This document shows positions 43,244 through 52,099 of a stretch of DNA of 63,514 nt, one piece after another. The stretch comes from Caldisericia bacterium (GTDB lineage Bacteria > Caldisericota > Caldisericia > B22-G15), in assembly GCA_030018355.1 (NCBI GenBank), contig JASEFN010000006.1, forward strand, positions 1 to 63,514, given 5' to 3'. The translations under genes and the position numbers were made by a program. The notes beneath the pieces were generated by a model. The model ran no database searches. It was not told where the DNA came from and was given only the letters and a program-made list of their open reading frames with translations. Position 1 is the stretch's first letter, and each line of letters begins with the position of its first letter.

Positions 43244-43715
43244 TTTTTTCTCTTAAAGACTTTAAATTTATAAATGATGTTGCAAGTGCGATTGCATCAA
43301 CTGTATCATCTTCTTTTATTTCTATGTTATACAAAATTTTAACCATCTTTTTCATATTATTTTTTTTAGAACCCCCAAAACCTGTAAAATATAATTTAAC
43401 ATTACTTGGATTTAATTCATAAACTTTAGATTTAAACTCCCCTGCAATTAATAATATTACTCCTTTTACTTCTCCAATTTTTATAGCAGTTTTAATATTT
43501 TTTTTAAAATAGATATTTTCAATGACTGTATATGTAGGATAATAGTTTTTATAAATATTTTTTAAACTGTTATAAACTTTTAATAATCTCTCTTCTTCGT
43601 TTAATTCTTTTTCAGTTTTTATTAAACCAAAATCAATTAGATTTGGTGGATCTTTATCTTCAATTATTGCCCATCCAAGATTAGAAAGCCCAGGATCAAT
43701 TCCCAAAACATACAT
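43227..43715 (-). CDS. ruvC: Holliday junction resolvase RuvC
   Basis: RNase H-fold nuclease of 162 residues. The acidic residues are Asp7 (GIDPGLSNLGW), Glu in VIENIYFKKN near 66, and the two Asp in DDTVDAIALA near 138-142. It directly follows the yebC stop and overlaps ruvA. Confidence 0.95.
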   Translation of the reverse strand: MYVLGIDPGLSNLGWAIIEDKDPPNLIDFGLIKTEKELNEEERLLKVYNSLKNIYKNYYPTYTVIENIYFKKNIKTAIKIGEVKGVILLIAGEFKSKVYELNPSNVKLYFTGFGGSKKNNMKKMVKILYNIEIKEDDTVDAIALATSFINLKSLREKSDLIS

Positions 43716-44474
43716 TTATTTTAGTGTGAGTGCTATTCTTTCCATTTCTTCTTCTGAGATATCGAAGTTAGAATAAACTTTTTGGACATCATCATGCTCT
43801 TCAAGTTCATTTATAAGTTTCAATAGTTGTTCTGCCTTTTCTCCTTCAACTTTAACACTATTTTTAGGAATCATTGTAAAATCTGATGATAGAACTTTAA
43901 TTCCATTTTCCTCAAGTTTTGTTTTTATTCTGAATAAATCTTGAGGGGATGTATAAACAAAAATGTCATCTCCATCTCTTTTGACATCTTCTGCACCTAA
44001 TTCTGCTGCAAGAAGAAGTAGTTCATCATCTGAAAGAGGTTTTGGGTCAACTTTTATTTCTCCCTTTCTTTCAAACATCCATGAAACACAACCACTTTCA
44101 CCTAAACTTCCACCATGTTCATTAAAAATTTTTCTAATTTCTGCTGTAGTTCTATTTCTGTTGTCTGTAGAAGCCTCTATGTATATTGCAACACTTCCTG
44201 GGCCATAACCTTCATATGTAATCTCTTCATATTTTTCACCCTCAATTTCACCAGTTCCTCTCTGAATTGCTTTTTTAATATTTTCAGAAGGCATATTAGC
44301 TTCTTTAGCTCTTTCAATTGCAAGTCTAAGTCTTGGGTTTGTTTCAGGATCTCCACCACCTTGCCTTGCTGCAATTGTTATCTCCCTTATTAACTTTGAA
44401 AATATTTTTCCTCTTTTTTTATCTTCTGCTGTTTTTTTGGCTGCTATATTATGCCATTTTGAATGTCCAGACAT
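43716..44474 (-). CDS. yebC: YebC/PmpR-family regulator
   Basis: A 252-residue protein starting with SGHSKWHNIAAKKTAEDKKRG and containing GDPETNPRLRLAIERAKEANMP, the family's signature. Members act as translation factors or transcriptional regulators. It is placed between pdxT and ruvC, the classic location in front of ruvC. ATG follows AAGGAGG. Confidence 0.95.
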   Translation of the reverse strand: MSGHSKWHNIAAKKTAEDKKRGKIFSKLIREITIAARQGGGDPETNPRLRLAIERAKEANMPSENIKKAIQRGTGEIEGEKYEEITYEGYGPGSVAIYIEASTDNRNRTTAEIRKIFNEHGGSLGESGCVSWMFERKGEIKVDPKPLSDDELLLLAAELGAEDVKRDGDDIFVYTSPQDLFRIKTKLEENGIKVLSSDFTMIPKNSVKVEGEKAEQLLKLINELEEHDDVQKVYSNFDISEEEMERIALTLK

Positions 44475-44477
44475 AAC

Positions 44478-45059
44478 TTACCTCCTTTTTAATATTATAT
44501 CAATAAACATCTTATGAATTCTAATATCATCTGTTAATTCAGGGTGAAAAGAGGAACCTAAAATATTTCCTTCTTTTACTAAAACTGGTCCTTCATCAAC
44601 AGATGAAAGGACTTCAACACCATTTCCAACTTCACTTACAACTGGTGCTCTTATAAAAACTCCTTTAAATGGTTTATCAAAACCTTTTACATCTAAATCT
44701 ATTTCCATGCTCTCTCTTTGACTTCCAAAAGCATTTCTTCTTATTACTACATTTAAAACTTCTAAAAGTGGTTGATTATAGTTTTGTTCAATTTTTTTTG
44801 ATAAAAGAATAAGACCAGCACAAGTTCCAAAAACAGGAAATCCATTCTTTATCTTCTCTTTAAGAAATTCTTTTATTTCATATCTTTCTAATAATTTTCC
44901 GATAGTTGTAGATTCTCCGCCTGGAATTATTAATCCATTTACTTTATCAAGATCTTCTCTTTTTTTAACAAGATATGGTTCAACAAAATCAAATTTTTTT
45001 AAAAATTCATAATGCTCAATAAATGCACCTTGGAGAGCCAAAACTCCTACTCTTACCAT
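44478..45059 (-). CDS. pdxT: Pyridoxal 5'-phosphate synthase glutaminase subunit
   Basis: The glutaminase that feeds ammonia to PdxS, 193 residues. The catalytic Cys is in [10 protein letters not shown] near residue 79, and His and Glu lie in SFHPELTDD near 170. The GGESTT oxyanion motif is near 47. It overlaps pdxS by 7 bp. Confidence 0.95.
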   Translation of the reverse strand: MVRVGVLALQGAFIEHYEFLKKFDFVEPYLVKKREDLDKVNGLIIPGGESTTIGKLLERYEIKEFLKEKIKNGFPVFGTCAGLILLSKKIEQNYNQPLLEVLNVVIRRNAFGSQRESMEIDLDVKGFDKPFKGVFIRAPVVSEVGNGVEVLSSVDEGPVLVKEGNILGSSFHPELTDDIRIHKMFIDIILKRR

Positions 45060-45937
45060 CCTCTTCTTTCATACCTCTCTTCCTCTTTAAGTGTTCTTAT
45101 ATCAATACCGATCATTGGTTCACCAAGATCTTTTGATATTTCAGCAAGAATATATGGGTCATCAAAATATGTTACAGCATCAACTATTGCTTTTGCTCTT
45201 TTTTGCGGGTTTTTAGATTTAAAAATTCCTGAACCCACAAAAACTCCATCTGCACCTAATTGCATCATAAGTGCTGCATCTGCAGGAGTTGCAATTCCAC
45301 CTGCTGCAAAATTTACTACTGGCAACCTTTTTAATTTTTTAACTTCTAAAACAAGTTCATATGGTGCTCCTAAATTTTTTGCTTCAGCATATAACTCTTC
45401 ATCTGACATTGATGATATTTTTCTTATTTCATCCATAATTTTTCTCATATGTCTTACTGCCTCAACGACATTTCCAGTTCCTGCTTCACCTTTTGTTCTT
45501 ATCATGCTAGCACCTTCATTTATTCTTCTTAATGCTTCTCCAAGATCTCTTGCACCACATACAAATGGCACTTTAAATTTCCATTTATCTATATGATGTT
45601 CTTCATCAGCAGGAGTTAAAACTTCACTCTCATCTATAAAATCAACTCCAAGTGCCTCAAGTATCTGTGCTTCAACAAAATGCCCAATTCTAACTTTTGC
45701 CATTACAGGAATTGTTACTGCATTTTTAATTTTTTCAATAATGACTGGATCTGCCATTCTTGCAACTCCACCTTCTTTTCTTATATCTGCAGGAACTCTC
45801 TCAAGAGCCATAACAGCAACTGCACCTGCTTCTTCAGCAATTTTTGCTTGTTCTTCATTAGTAACATCCATAATAACTCCACCTTTTAGCATCTGTGCTA
45901 AGCCTCTTTTCACCTTTATTGTTCCATATTCTCTCAT
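45053..45937 (-). CDS. pdxS: Pyridoxal 5'-phosphate synthase lyase subunit
   Basis: The TIM-barrel synthase that makes PLP from ribose 5-phosphate, glyceraldehyde 3-phosphate and ammonia. The 294-residue protein has [16 protein letters not shown] at the N-terminus, the catalytic Lys in VMAKVRIGH near 80 and [19 protein letters not shown] near 147. TTTTGGAGG precedes the start. It heads the ten-gene operon that runs to the tyrosine recombinase. Confidence 0.97.
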   Translation of the reverse strand: MREYGTIKVKRGLAQMLKGGVIMDVTNEEQAKIAEEAGAVAVMALERVPADIRKEGGVARMADPVIIEKIKNAVTIPVMAKVRIGHFVEAQILEALGVDFIDESEVLTPADEEHHIDKWKFKVPFVCGARDLGEALRRINEGASMIRTKGEAGTGNVVEAVRHMRKIMDEIRKISSMSDEELYAEAKNLGAPYELVLEVKKLKRLPVVNFAAGGIATPADAALMMQLGADGVFVGSGIFKSKNPQKRAKAIVDAVTYFDDPYILAEISKDLGEPMIGIDIRTLKEEERYERRGW

Positions 45938-45956
45938 TCTAAAACCTCCAAAAAAT

Positions 45957-45985
45957 ATTTTACCATCTTATTTATTTTAAATCAA
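45957..45985 (-). promoter_or_regulatory. Promoter of the pdxS operon
   Basis: On the minus strand TTGATT (45980-45985) is 17 bp from TAAAAT (45957-45962), which is preceded by TGG as in an extended -10. The start would be about 13 bp before the ribosome binding site. Confidence 0.65.
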
Positions 45986-46081
45986 TTAATTATAGAGATT
46001 TAAAAAGTTAAAATAATCTATCAATTTTAATTTTTTGATATATTAGATCTAAATAGTCTACAAAAATTCTATTAAAATTTC

Positions 46082-46648
46082 TTATATTTTTCCTAATGGC
46101 ATTAGATATAATGGAAATTCATCTTCTTCTAATTTTAAAATTTCTTTAACTTCTTCATCATAAAATGCACCAATTGCAACAGTTCCAATATTTAAGGATG
46201 TAGCCATAAGATAAATATTTTGAGATGAATGGCCTGCTTCCATATGAATATATCTTATTCCTCTTTCGTCATATCTTCTTGTTGTTATCCTATTTATTGA
46301 TGTAATAATAATTATTGCAGCACTTTTTCTTATAGATGATTGATTAAGACAGGCCCTTGTGAGTTGATTTATAATATTAGTGTTAAAAATTTTTATTAAT
46401 AAATGATTTTCATAATCATAAAAATATAAACCCAACTCTAATCCATTTACTTTTTTTGAATAAAGATAGAATCTAAGAGGATAAAGAGCACCTGCAGAAG
46501 GAATTTTTGAAGCAGAATAAAGTAAATTTGAAATTTCTTGAAGTTCAAGGGGTTCGTCTTTATATTCTCTAATAGATTTTCTTTTTTTAATTGCATTTAA
46601 TAAGGTAAAATTATTATCTTGTGGATCAGGTAAAAAAATTTTTTCCAT
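46082..46648 (-). CDS. SagB/ThcOx-type nitroreductase-fold oxidoreductase
   Basis: A flavin-dependent oxidoreductase fold of 188 residues. The KRKSIREYKDEPLELQEISNLLY opening and the PSAGALYPLRFYLY segment (near residue 52) match the SagB-type dehydrogenase branch, where the second motif precedes FMN binding. Those proteins often oxidise azoline rings in peptide products, but no cyclodehydratase or peptide precursor is nearby, so the substrate is unknown. It follows the lipoprotein gene by 2 bp. Confidence 0.82.
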   Translation of the reverse strand: MEKIFLPDPQDNNFTLLNAIKKRKSIREYKDEPLELQEISNLLYSASKIPSAGALYPLRFYLYSKKVNGLELGLYFYDYENHLLIKIFNTNIINQLTRACLNQSSIRKSAAIIIITSINRITTRRYDERGIRYIHMEAGHSSQNIYLMATSLNIGTVAIGAFYDEEVKEILKLEEDEFPLYLMPLGKI

Positions 46649-46650
46649 AT

Positions 46651-47451
46651 TTATTCAAAATTATAAAAATTCAATGTAAAATCATTTACTCTTCTCATTT
46701 CATCAATTGCAATTATATTTATTTGTTCATTTATAATTTTGTAATCAGGATAAGTTGAAATTATAAAACCTGAAATTTTTAAATTTGTTTTTTCAATACT
46801 AAATGAATATTTTATGTAATTAAAATCAGATGAAAGATAAGAATTTTTTAAATTTTGAGGAAGACTTTTTATAAATTCAATTGAGTTTGAAATCAAATCT
46901 AAAATTATTGGAAAATAATCAATTGATTCATTAGGGATTTCTTTATCGTTATAATAAAATTTGCCATTTTCTTTTTTTATTTCGATATCTTTAGTTAATA
47001 GGGGAGATGATATTTTAAAATAACCATTTTTAATATCACAATAGAGATTAAAATTTTCTTTTTTTCCATTAAGGTTTCCTAAAAATTGAACATTGAAAGT
47101 TTTTGAATTAATAATTTTATCAATAATTTTATTTAATATTTCATCCTTTTTTGAATTTAGAGAAAATAGTTTTATTTCAACATAATTATCATCTTTGTTT
47201 TCTACATCAATTTCATTTGGAATATAGTTTTCTTTAAAAACAAAAATTTTAAATTTATCATTATATCTTTTTAAAACCAATTCGCCATTTTCATTGGTGA
47301 AATATTCTTGATTATCTATTAAAACTCTTGCATTAGAAATTCTATTTCCAAATTCATCTAATACTGAAATTTTTATATTTTTTTCTGTTTTATTACAGGA
47401 ATAGGAAAAAATTAATGTAAAAAGTATAATAAGAAAGAACACTTTTTTCAT
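46651..47451 (-). CDS. Putative lipoprotein with carboxypeptidase-regulatory-like domain
   Basis: The 266-residue protein has a signal peptide with Cys at residue 19 (SYSCNKTE), a plausible though non-canonical lipobox since position -3 is Ser. Residues about 25-95 resemble a carboxypeptidase regulatory-like beta sandwich (VLDEFGNRISNARVLIDNQEYFTNENGELV...). The remainder (about 100-266) looks like a LolA/LppX-type lipid-binding beta sheet but I cannot confirm it. It overlaps rsfS by 4 bp. Confidence 0.7.
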   Translation of the reverse strand: MKKVFFLIILFTLIFSYSCNKTEKNIKISVLDEFGNRISNARVLIDNQEYFTNENGELVLKRYNDKFKIFVFKENYIPNEIDVENKDDNYVEIKLFSLNSKKDEILNKIIDKIINSKTFNVQFLGNLNGKKENFNLYCDIKNGYFKISSPLLTKDIEIKKENGKFYYNDKEIPNESIDYFPIILDLISNSIEFIKSLPQNLKNSYLSSDFNYIKYSFSIEKTNLKISGFIISTYPDYKIINEQINIIAIDEMRRVNDFTLNFYNFE

Positions 47452-47804
47452 GATTCAAGATCAATTGCTTTAGCATCTACCCATATGCTTTCAAGGTTAT
47501 AATATATTCTTTTTATTGGGTTAAAAATGTGAATCATGATATCGCCGTAATCCATAATAATCCAAGTTCCTTCATCGCTTCCATCAATTTTGCTTGGGAG
47601 CCTTTTTGCCTCTTTTTTCATTTTCATATAAATATTATCCATAATTGCTTTTGCTTGAATATCAGTATCTGCAGAACAAATAAATAGATAATCAAAAAGA
47701 TATGTTAATTTTCTTGTGTCAAGACATAATATTTCATCACCCTTTTTTTCTTTTATTGCTTCATAAATTAATTTTAATACTCTATTTTTTCTTTTTCCTG
47801 CCAT
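47448..47804 (-). CDS. rsfS: Ribosomal silencing factor RsfS
   Basis: A 118-residue RsfS/Iojap protein that binds L14 and blocks subunit joining in starvation. The conserved DYLFICSADTDIQAKAI (near 33-49) and GTWIIMDYGDIMIHIF near 80 are present. It overlaps nadD by about 31 bp, a typical pairing in obg-nadD-rsfS operons. Confidence 0.93.
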   Translation of the reverse strand: MAGKRKNRVLKLIYEAIKEKKGDEILCLDTRKLTYLFDYLFICSADTDIQAKAIMDNIYMKMKKEAKRLPSKIDGSDEGTWIIMDYGDIMIHIFNPIKRIYYNLESIWVDAKAIDLES

Positions 47805-48427
47805 GGATCCTCTTCTTTATATAAATTATTTTTATAAATATAATCTTCAACTTCCTTTGGCACCAAATATTTTATTGTATACCCCTTTTTAATTCTCTCT
47901 CTTATTAATGTTGAAGAAATAGATAATGCTGGAACTTGAAGAGGAAAAACTTTATCAATACACTTTTCACCAATTTTAATTAATTTTTCTCTTAATCTTT
48001 TTAAACTATATCCAGGTCGAGTCGCAGCAATAAAATAGCACATTTGAAGAAGTTCTTTTGGATTTTTCCATGTTAAAATACTTAAAACAGCATCTGCACC
48101 AGTTATAAAATAAAGATCATATTTATCTTCTGGATAAATTTCTCTCAACTCTTTAATAGTATCATATGTATAACATTTCCCTTTTCTATCAATTTCTATT
48201 CTTGATACATAAAAGTATGGATTTGAGACAGTTGCAAGTAGAGTCATAACAAATCTTCTTTCTGGATCAAGAAGTTTTATTCTTTTTTTATAACCTGGAA
48301 TTCCAACAGGTATAAAAATAACTTTTTTAAGGTTAAATTTAACTCTTGCCTCTTCTGCTACAACAAGATGTCCTATGTGAATTGGATTAAAAGAACCTCC
48401 CATTATACCAATTGCTTCTTTATTCAT
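47774..48427 (-). CDS. nadD: Nicotinate-nucleotide adenylyltransferase
   Basis: Makes deamido-NAD from nicotinate mononucleotide, the product of pncB. The nucleotidyl transferase motif GGSFNPIHIGHL is at residues 8-19 and the C-terminal SISSTLIRERIKKG (near 183) is typical. ATG 48427 fits the family start; a TTG five codons upstream (48442) has AGGAGG too close. Confidence 0.93.
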   Translation of the reverse strand: MNKEAIGIMGGSFNPIHIGHLVVAEEARVKFNLKKVIFIPVGIPGYKKRIKLLDPERRFVMTLLATVSNPYFYVSRIEIDRKGKCYTYDTIKELREIYPEDKYDLYFITGADAVLSILTWKNPKELLQMCYFIAATRPGYSLKRLREKLIKIGEKCIDKVFPLQVPALSISSTLIRERIKKGYTIKYLVPKEVEDYIYKNNLYKEEDPWQEKEKIEY

Positions 48428-49712
48428 AATATTTAAACTCAATACCTCCTATAATAACTCTATCTCCATTTTTTATTCCATGTTTTTTTAATTCTTCTTC
48501 AATTAAATATTTTTTCGAAATCTCCTGCAATTTTTTAAAACCATATTGAGAGTCAAGATCAATTCCTTTTATTACTCTTTCTAACTCTTCACTTTCTATA
48601 ATAAATCTATTACCTTCTTTTCTTATTTTAATTTTAAATTCTTTTTTCAAATCTTTTAATGTATATCTTTTTTCTATAACAATTTTCTCAAAAGTTCTTT
48701 TTATTTTTACTTTACCAATTCTTTCAATCAGTTCTTTTATTCCAATGTTATTTATTGCAGAAACTTTTATTGTATCTATATTTTTTTCTTTAAAATAATT
48801 TTCTACTTCATCTAAATTATATGTGGGTAAATCGATTTTTGATAAAACAATAAAATATTCTTTGTTCAAAATCTCTTTATTATAATTTTCTATCTCAATT
48901 TTTAAATTTTCAAATTGAACTATTGGATTTGGAGAATTTAAACTTGAATCAAGAACAAATATTAAAAAGTATGTCCTTTCAATATGTCTTAAAAATTCTA
49001 AACCTAATCCTTTACCTTGAGAAGCACCATCTATAATTCCTGGTAAATCTACAATAGTTATACTTTTTTTATCATCAACTCTTACCTCTCCTATAACTGG
49101 CGTAAGAGTTGTAAATGGATATGGAGCAATTTTTGGTTTAGCATTGCTTATTTTTGATAAAATTGTAGATTTTCCAACATTAGGATATCCAATAAGTCCC
49201 CCATCAGCTATAATTTTTAATTCAAGTAATATCCTTTTTTCTTCACCCTTTTCTCCTAATTCTCTAATTCTCGGCGCTCTATCTGTTGGTGTTACAAAAC
49301 TTGCATTACCTCTTCCACCCTTTCCTCCTCTACATACAACGACTTCCTCTCCATCTTCTGTGAGATCTTTAATTAAATCACCTGTTTCTAAATCCCAAAC
49401 AAGAGTTCCCGGAGGAACTTCAATTATTAAATTTTCTCCATCTTTGCCTTTTTTATTATCTCCCTCACCATTTTTTCCATCTTCTGCTCTAAATATGTTT
49501 TTATATTTAAATTTTGTTAATGTGTTAAGATGTGAATTTACTTTTAAAATAATATCTCCACCTTTTCCACCATCTCCACCAGATGGCCCACCATATGGAA
49601 CATATTTTTCCCTTCTAAATGCTATTACTCCATCTCCCCCATCTCCTGCTTTACAATAAATCTCTGCTAAATCAAATGAATATTTTTTACTGTAATTCTT
49701 TGGGATAGACAC
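48420..49712 (-). CDS. obg: GTPase Obg (CgtA)
   Basis: A 430-residue ribosome assembly GTPase. The N-terminal glycine-rich Obg fold spans about 10-165 (AGDGGDGVIAFRREKYVPYGGPSGGDGG), then G1 GYPNVGKST near 176 and G4 SKID. A C-terminal OCT domain (about 350-425) is present, so it is the longer Gram-positive type. It overlaps rpmA by 26 bp. Confidence 0.97.
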   Translation of the reverse strand: MSIPKNYSKKYSFDLAEIYCKAGDGGDGVIAFRREKYVPYGGPSGGDGGKGGDIILKVNSHLNTLTKFKYKNIFRAEDGKNGEGDNKKGKDGENLIIEVPPGTLVWDLETGDLIKDLTEDGEEVVVCRGGKGGRGNASFVTPTDRAPRIRELGEKGEEKRILLELKIIADGGLIGYPNVGKSTILSKISNAKPKIAPYPFTTLTPVIGEVRVDDKKSITIVDLPGIIDGASQGKGLGLEFLRHIERTYFLIFVLDSSLNSPNPIVQFENLKIEIENYNKEILNKEYFIVLSKIDLPTYNLDEVENYFKEKNIDTIKVSAINNIGIKELIERIGKVKIKRTFEKIVIEKRYTLKDLKKEFKIKIRKEGNRFIIESEELERVIKGIDLDSQYGFKKLQEISKKYLIEEELKKHGIKNGDRVIIGGIEFKYYE

Positions 49713-49947
49713 TTACTCTTTTTCTTCCTCTTTTAACTTCAAATTTAACAACCCCTTCTATCCTTGACAAAATTGAATAGTCACTTGCAAGTAATGTATT
49801 TAAACCTGGTAAAATTTTTGTTCCTCTTTGTCTTACAATAATTGTTCCAGGTTTAACTAATTCACCTTCATAATATTTTATTCCAAGATATTTTGGATTT
49901 GAATCTCTTCCGTTTTTTGCTCTACCACCACTTTTTTTATGAGCCAT
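49687..49947 (-). CDS. rpmA: Ribosomal protein bL27
   Basis: 86 residues starting AHKKSGGRAKNGRDSNPKYLG, with no Firmicutes-type cleavable N-terminal extension. It follows rplU by 2 bp and precedes obg. AGGAGG-like sequence lies before the start. Confidence 0.96.
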   Translation of the reverse strand: MAHKKSGGRAKNGRDSNPKYLGIKYYEGELVKPGTIIVRQRGTKILPGLNTLLASDYSILSRIEGVVKFEVKRGRKRVSVYPKELQ

Positions 49948-49949
49948 TT

Positions 49950-50267
49950 TTAACCTCCTATCTCTATTCTTTCAACTTTAAGAATTGTTTTTGGTTGTCT
50001 ATGTCCTAACATTCTTTTATGGGTTGTTTTTGCGTGATAAAAGAAAACTTTAATTTTCCTTTCTCTTATCTGATTTGTAATTTTACAATAAACTCTTGCA
50101 TTTTTAACATAAGGTGTACCTACTATAATTTCTCCGTCTTTTTTCACAAAAAGAACATTGTCAATAAACACTTCACTTCCAATATCACCTTTAATTTTTT
50201 CTACTCTAATAGAATCATTCTCCTTAACAAGATACTGTTTTCCACCAATTTCAACTATTGCAAACAC
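49950..50267 (-). CDS. rplU: Ribosomal protein bL21
   Basis: 105 residues, with FAIVEIGGKQYLVKE at the start and the C-terminal KTTHKRMLGHRQPKT signature. It starts at GTG 50267, 6 nt after AGGAGG. It heads the rplU-rpmA-obg-nadD-rsfS operon. No ysxB/prp gene lies between it and rpmA. Confidence 0.96.
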   Translation of the reverse strand: MFAIVEIGGKQYLVKENDSIRVEKIKGDIGSEVFIDNVLFVKKDGEIIVGTPYVKNARVYCKITNQIRERKIKVFFYHAKTTHKRMLGHRQPKTILKVERIEIGG

Positions 50268-50308
50268 CTATAACCTCCTAAAATTCAATATAACTTTTGA
50301 ACTTATAC

Positions 50309-50337
50309 TTTATACCAAAAAAATAGATTTAAATCAA
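50309..50337 (-). promoter_or_regulatory. Promoter of rplU operon
   Basis: TTGATT (50332-50337) and TATAAA (50309-50314) on the minus strand are 17 bp apart. The box overlaps the last codons of the upstream hypothetical gene. The predicted leader is about 35 nt; no autoregulatory L21 leader is evident. Confidence 0.6.
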
Positions 50338-50718
50338 GTAGTTTTGTATTTCTTGATAAGAAAAACCAAATGGTCTTAAAAGTTTTTCAATGTAGTCTAA
50401 ACTTAATTCTTTTCCTTTAAATTTCATAAAATATTTTATAATTTCTATAAAAATTTTTAAAAATTTTTCTTTATCCTCGTTGTATAACTTCTCAATAAAT
50501 ACACCAAAAGTATCAGGGGATAATTCTCCTTTTCCTCTAAATGAAAAAAGTAAGAAACTCATATTATTTATATAATCCTCAATTGAAGTCCATAATTCTA
50601 AAAGGTTTAATTCCTTTAAATCTTCTTTAAAATTTTTTGATGAAAGATAATCTTTTAGCCCATCTTTAATTAGAGTATTTATAAGATTTAAAATTTTTTT
50701 GTTCTGTATTAAATTCAT
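50329..50718 (-). CDS. Hypothetical protein
   Basis: A 129-residue, mostly helical protein rich in Lys, Leu and Ile; I recognise no motif. It overlaps the upstream DHH phosphoesterase gene by 4 bp, so the two are translated together. Its last codons overlap the rplU promoter. No membrane helix or signal peptide is visible. Confidence 0.6.
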   Translation of the reverse strand: MNLIQNKKILNLINTLIKDGLKDYLSSKNFKEDLKELNLLELWTSIEDYINNMSFLLFSFRGKGELSPDTFGVFIEKLYNEDKEKFLKIFIEIIKYFMKFKGKELSLDYIEKLLRPFGFSYQEIQNYLI

Positions 50719-51758
50719 AAATTCACCCCAAAATTTGAGTTTGAAATTTTACTTATAAACTCATTCCATTTATCAATTGATACTATTCCACCAGTTGCTC
50801 TTTCATGACCAAAACCAAGATCTTCTTCAATTGAAGGCTCAAGAAAATTTCTTAAAAATTCTAATAAGGAAATATTAAGAGATGTCCTCATAGAAAAACT
50901 AACTTTGTTTTCGATATAACCAAAATTTGCACATATAACAATGTATTTATCTAAAATATTTTTCCAGATTTGAGCAATTATTGGATGAATTAAGTTTTCA
51001 GAATTAATTTCAATTATTGCAATTTGTTTTATAAACTTTGGTTTTACCCTTTTCCAATTGTCAATATCTTTTTTAATAATCTCTTTATACTCTTCTAATT
51101 TCTTTTTATAATCTGAATTAGATAATAAATCTAACAAACTTTCAGATTCAATTAAATATTTAAATGAAAGATCAATATTAAACTCCTTTACCCTTCTTGC
51201 TGAATTGATAAGTGATGAAATATATGAGATCTCCTTTTTTTTATATTTTTTAAATAATTCCTTAATTAAAGGAGCATCTGTATCAGTACCATAATCACCA
51301 ACTTCTCCTATTAATCCAATATAATCTTTTGGATTTAAATTCATATAATGAAATAATAAAAATGCAAGATATGAAGAAGAGATGTAAGGAGGGGGAGGAA
51401 AACTTGAAAAAAGTACCCCTTGAACTGGAACACCTTCTGGTTTATGATGATCAATCAATATTATCTTTTTTATATTATCAAAATCTGTTTTATAAGAACC
51501 TAAATCAAGAATAAAAAGAATTGAAGGGTTTGCATCTTTTATTCTTTTTTTAACACTCTCAGAATAACCATTTTCTCCTTTGTTGGGAAAAATTATGTTA
51601 AAATTTTTAAAATTTAAGGAATTTAAAATTTTGTATAAAATAGCACCACTTGAAACTCCATCTGAATCAACATGAGTTAATATTAATATCTTATCATCCT
51701 TTTTAATTTCATAAAAAACCTTTTCAAATTCTTTTGAAAGTTTTTCTAAATCAATCAT
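50715..51758 (-). CDS. DHH/DHHA1 family phosphoesterase
   Basis: A 347-residue RecJ/NrnA-like phosphoesterase. Metal motifs are HVDSDGVSSG (near 29), DLGS (near 85) and IDHHKPEG (near 100). A C-terminal DHHA1 has GFGHERATGG near 317. It could be an exonuclease on RNA/DNA fragments or a nano-RNase; the sequence does not decide. It diverges from the YkgJ-like gene through an 17-bp palindromic promoter region. No ribosome binding site is visible, consistent with a nearly leaderless transcript. Confidence 0.85.
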   Translation of the reverse strand: MIDLEKLSKEFEKVFYEIKKDDKILILTHVDSDGVSSGAILYKILNSLNFKNFNIIFPNKGENGYSESVKKRIKDANPSILFILDLGSYKTDFDNIKKIILIDHHKPEGVPVQGVLFSSFPPPPYISSSYLAFLLFHYMNLNPKDYIGLIGEVGDYGTDTDAPLIKELFKKYKKKEISYISSLINSARRVKEFNIDLSFKYLIESESLLDLLSNSDYKKKLEEYKEIIKKDIDNWKRVKPKFIKQIAIIEINSENLIHPIIAQIWKNILDKYIVICANFGYIENKVSFSMRTSLNISLLEFLRNFLEPSIEEDLGFGHERATGGIVSIDKWNEFISKISNSNFGVNL

Positions 51759-51762
51759 ATAT

Positions 51763-51776
51763 TATAATTAATTATA
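51763..51776. promoter_or_regulatory. Palindromic divergent promoter with two TATAAT boxes
   Basis: The perfect palindrome TATAATTAATTATA carries TATAAT on the plus strand (51763-51768) and on the minus strand (51771-51776). The plus box would start transcription at or next to ATG 51776 and the minus box a few bases before ATG 51758, so both mRNAs would be leaderless or nearly so. Confidence 0.45.
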
Positions 51777-52099
51777 TGAAAAAGATAGAAAATTCAAAGT
51801 CTACTAATAAAAAGGAAGTTGTATCAGATGTTTGTCTTTTTTGTGACGCTCCTTGTTGTAAAGAGAATTTTGTACCATTAACACTTGAGGAGGCAAAAAG
51901 TGGAAGGTATGAAGCAGTATTTCTTTCCATTTTTGATTTTAATACAAAAAAAGTTGAGGAAGGGTATTTTTTAAAAAGAAAAAAAGATGGAAGTTGTGTA
52001 TATTTAAATGAAGTAAACCTTTGCACTATTTGGAGAGAGAGGCCAAAGGCTTGTAGAATATATATCTGTGAAAAAATTAAAGAAGCCTTGAACCATTGA
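51776..52099 (+). CDS. YkgJ-type Cys-rich (zinc/iron-chelating) protein
   Basis: About 107 residues with the Cys pattern of the YkgJ/UPF0153 family: CLFCDAPCC near residues 22-30, then Cys in DGSCVYL, NLCTIW and KACRIYIC. This family probably holds a metal cluster, function unknown. ATG 51776 is chosen because the -10 box position excludes the longer frame from 51734. Its end overlaps the opposing HD gene by 23 bp. Confidence 0.75.
   Translation: MKKIENSKSTNKKEVVSDVCLFCDAPCCKENFVPLTLEEAKSGRYEAVFLSIFDFNTKKVEEGYFLKRKKDGSCVYLNEVNLCTIWRERPKACRIYICEKIKEALNH

Noticed and set aside
49144-49659. Long plus-strand frame (171 codons) inside obg
   Set aside because: It is rich in Pro and Ser as expected from the complement of glycine-rich obg codons and has no family resemblance.
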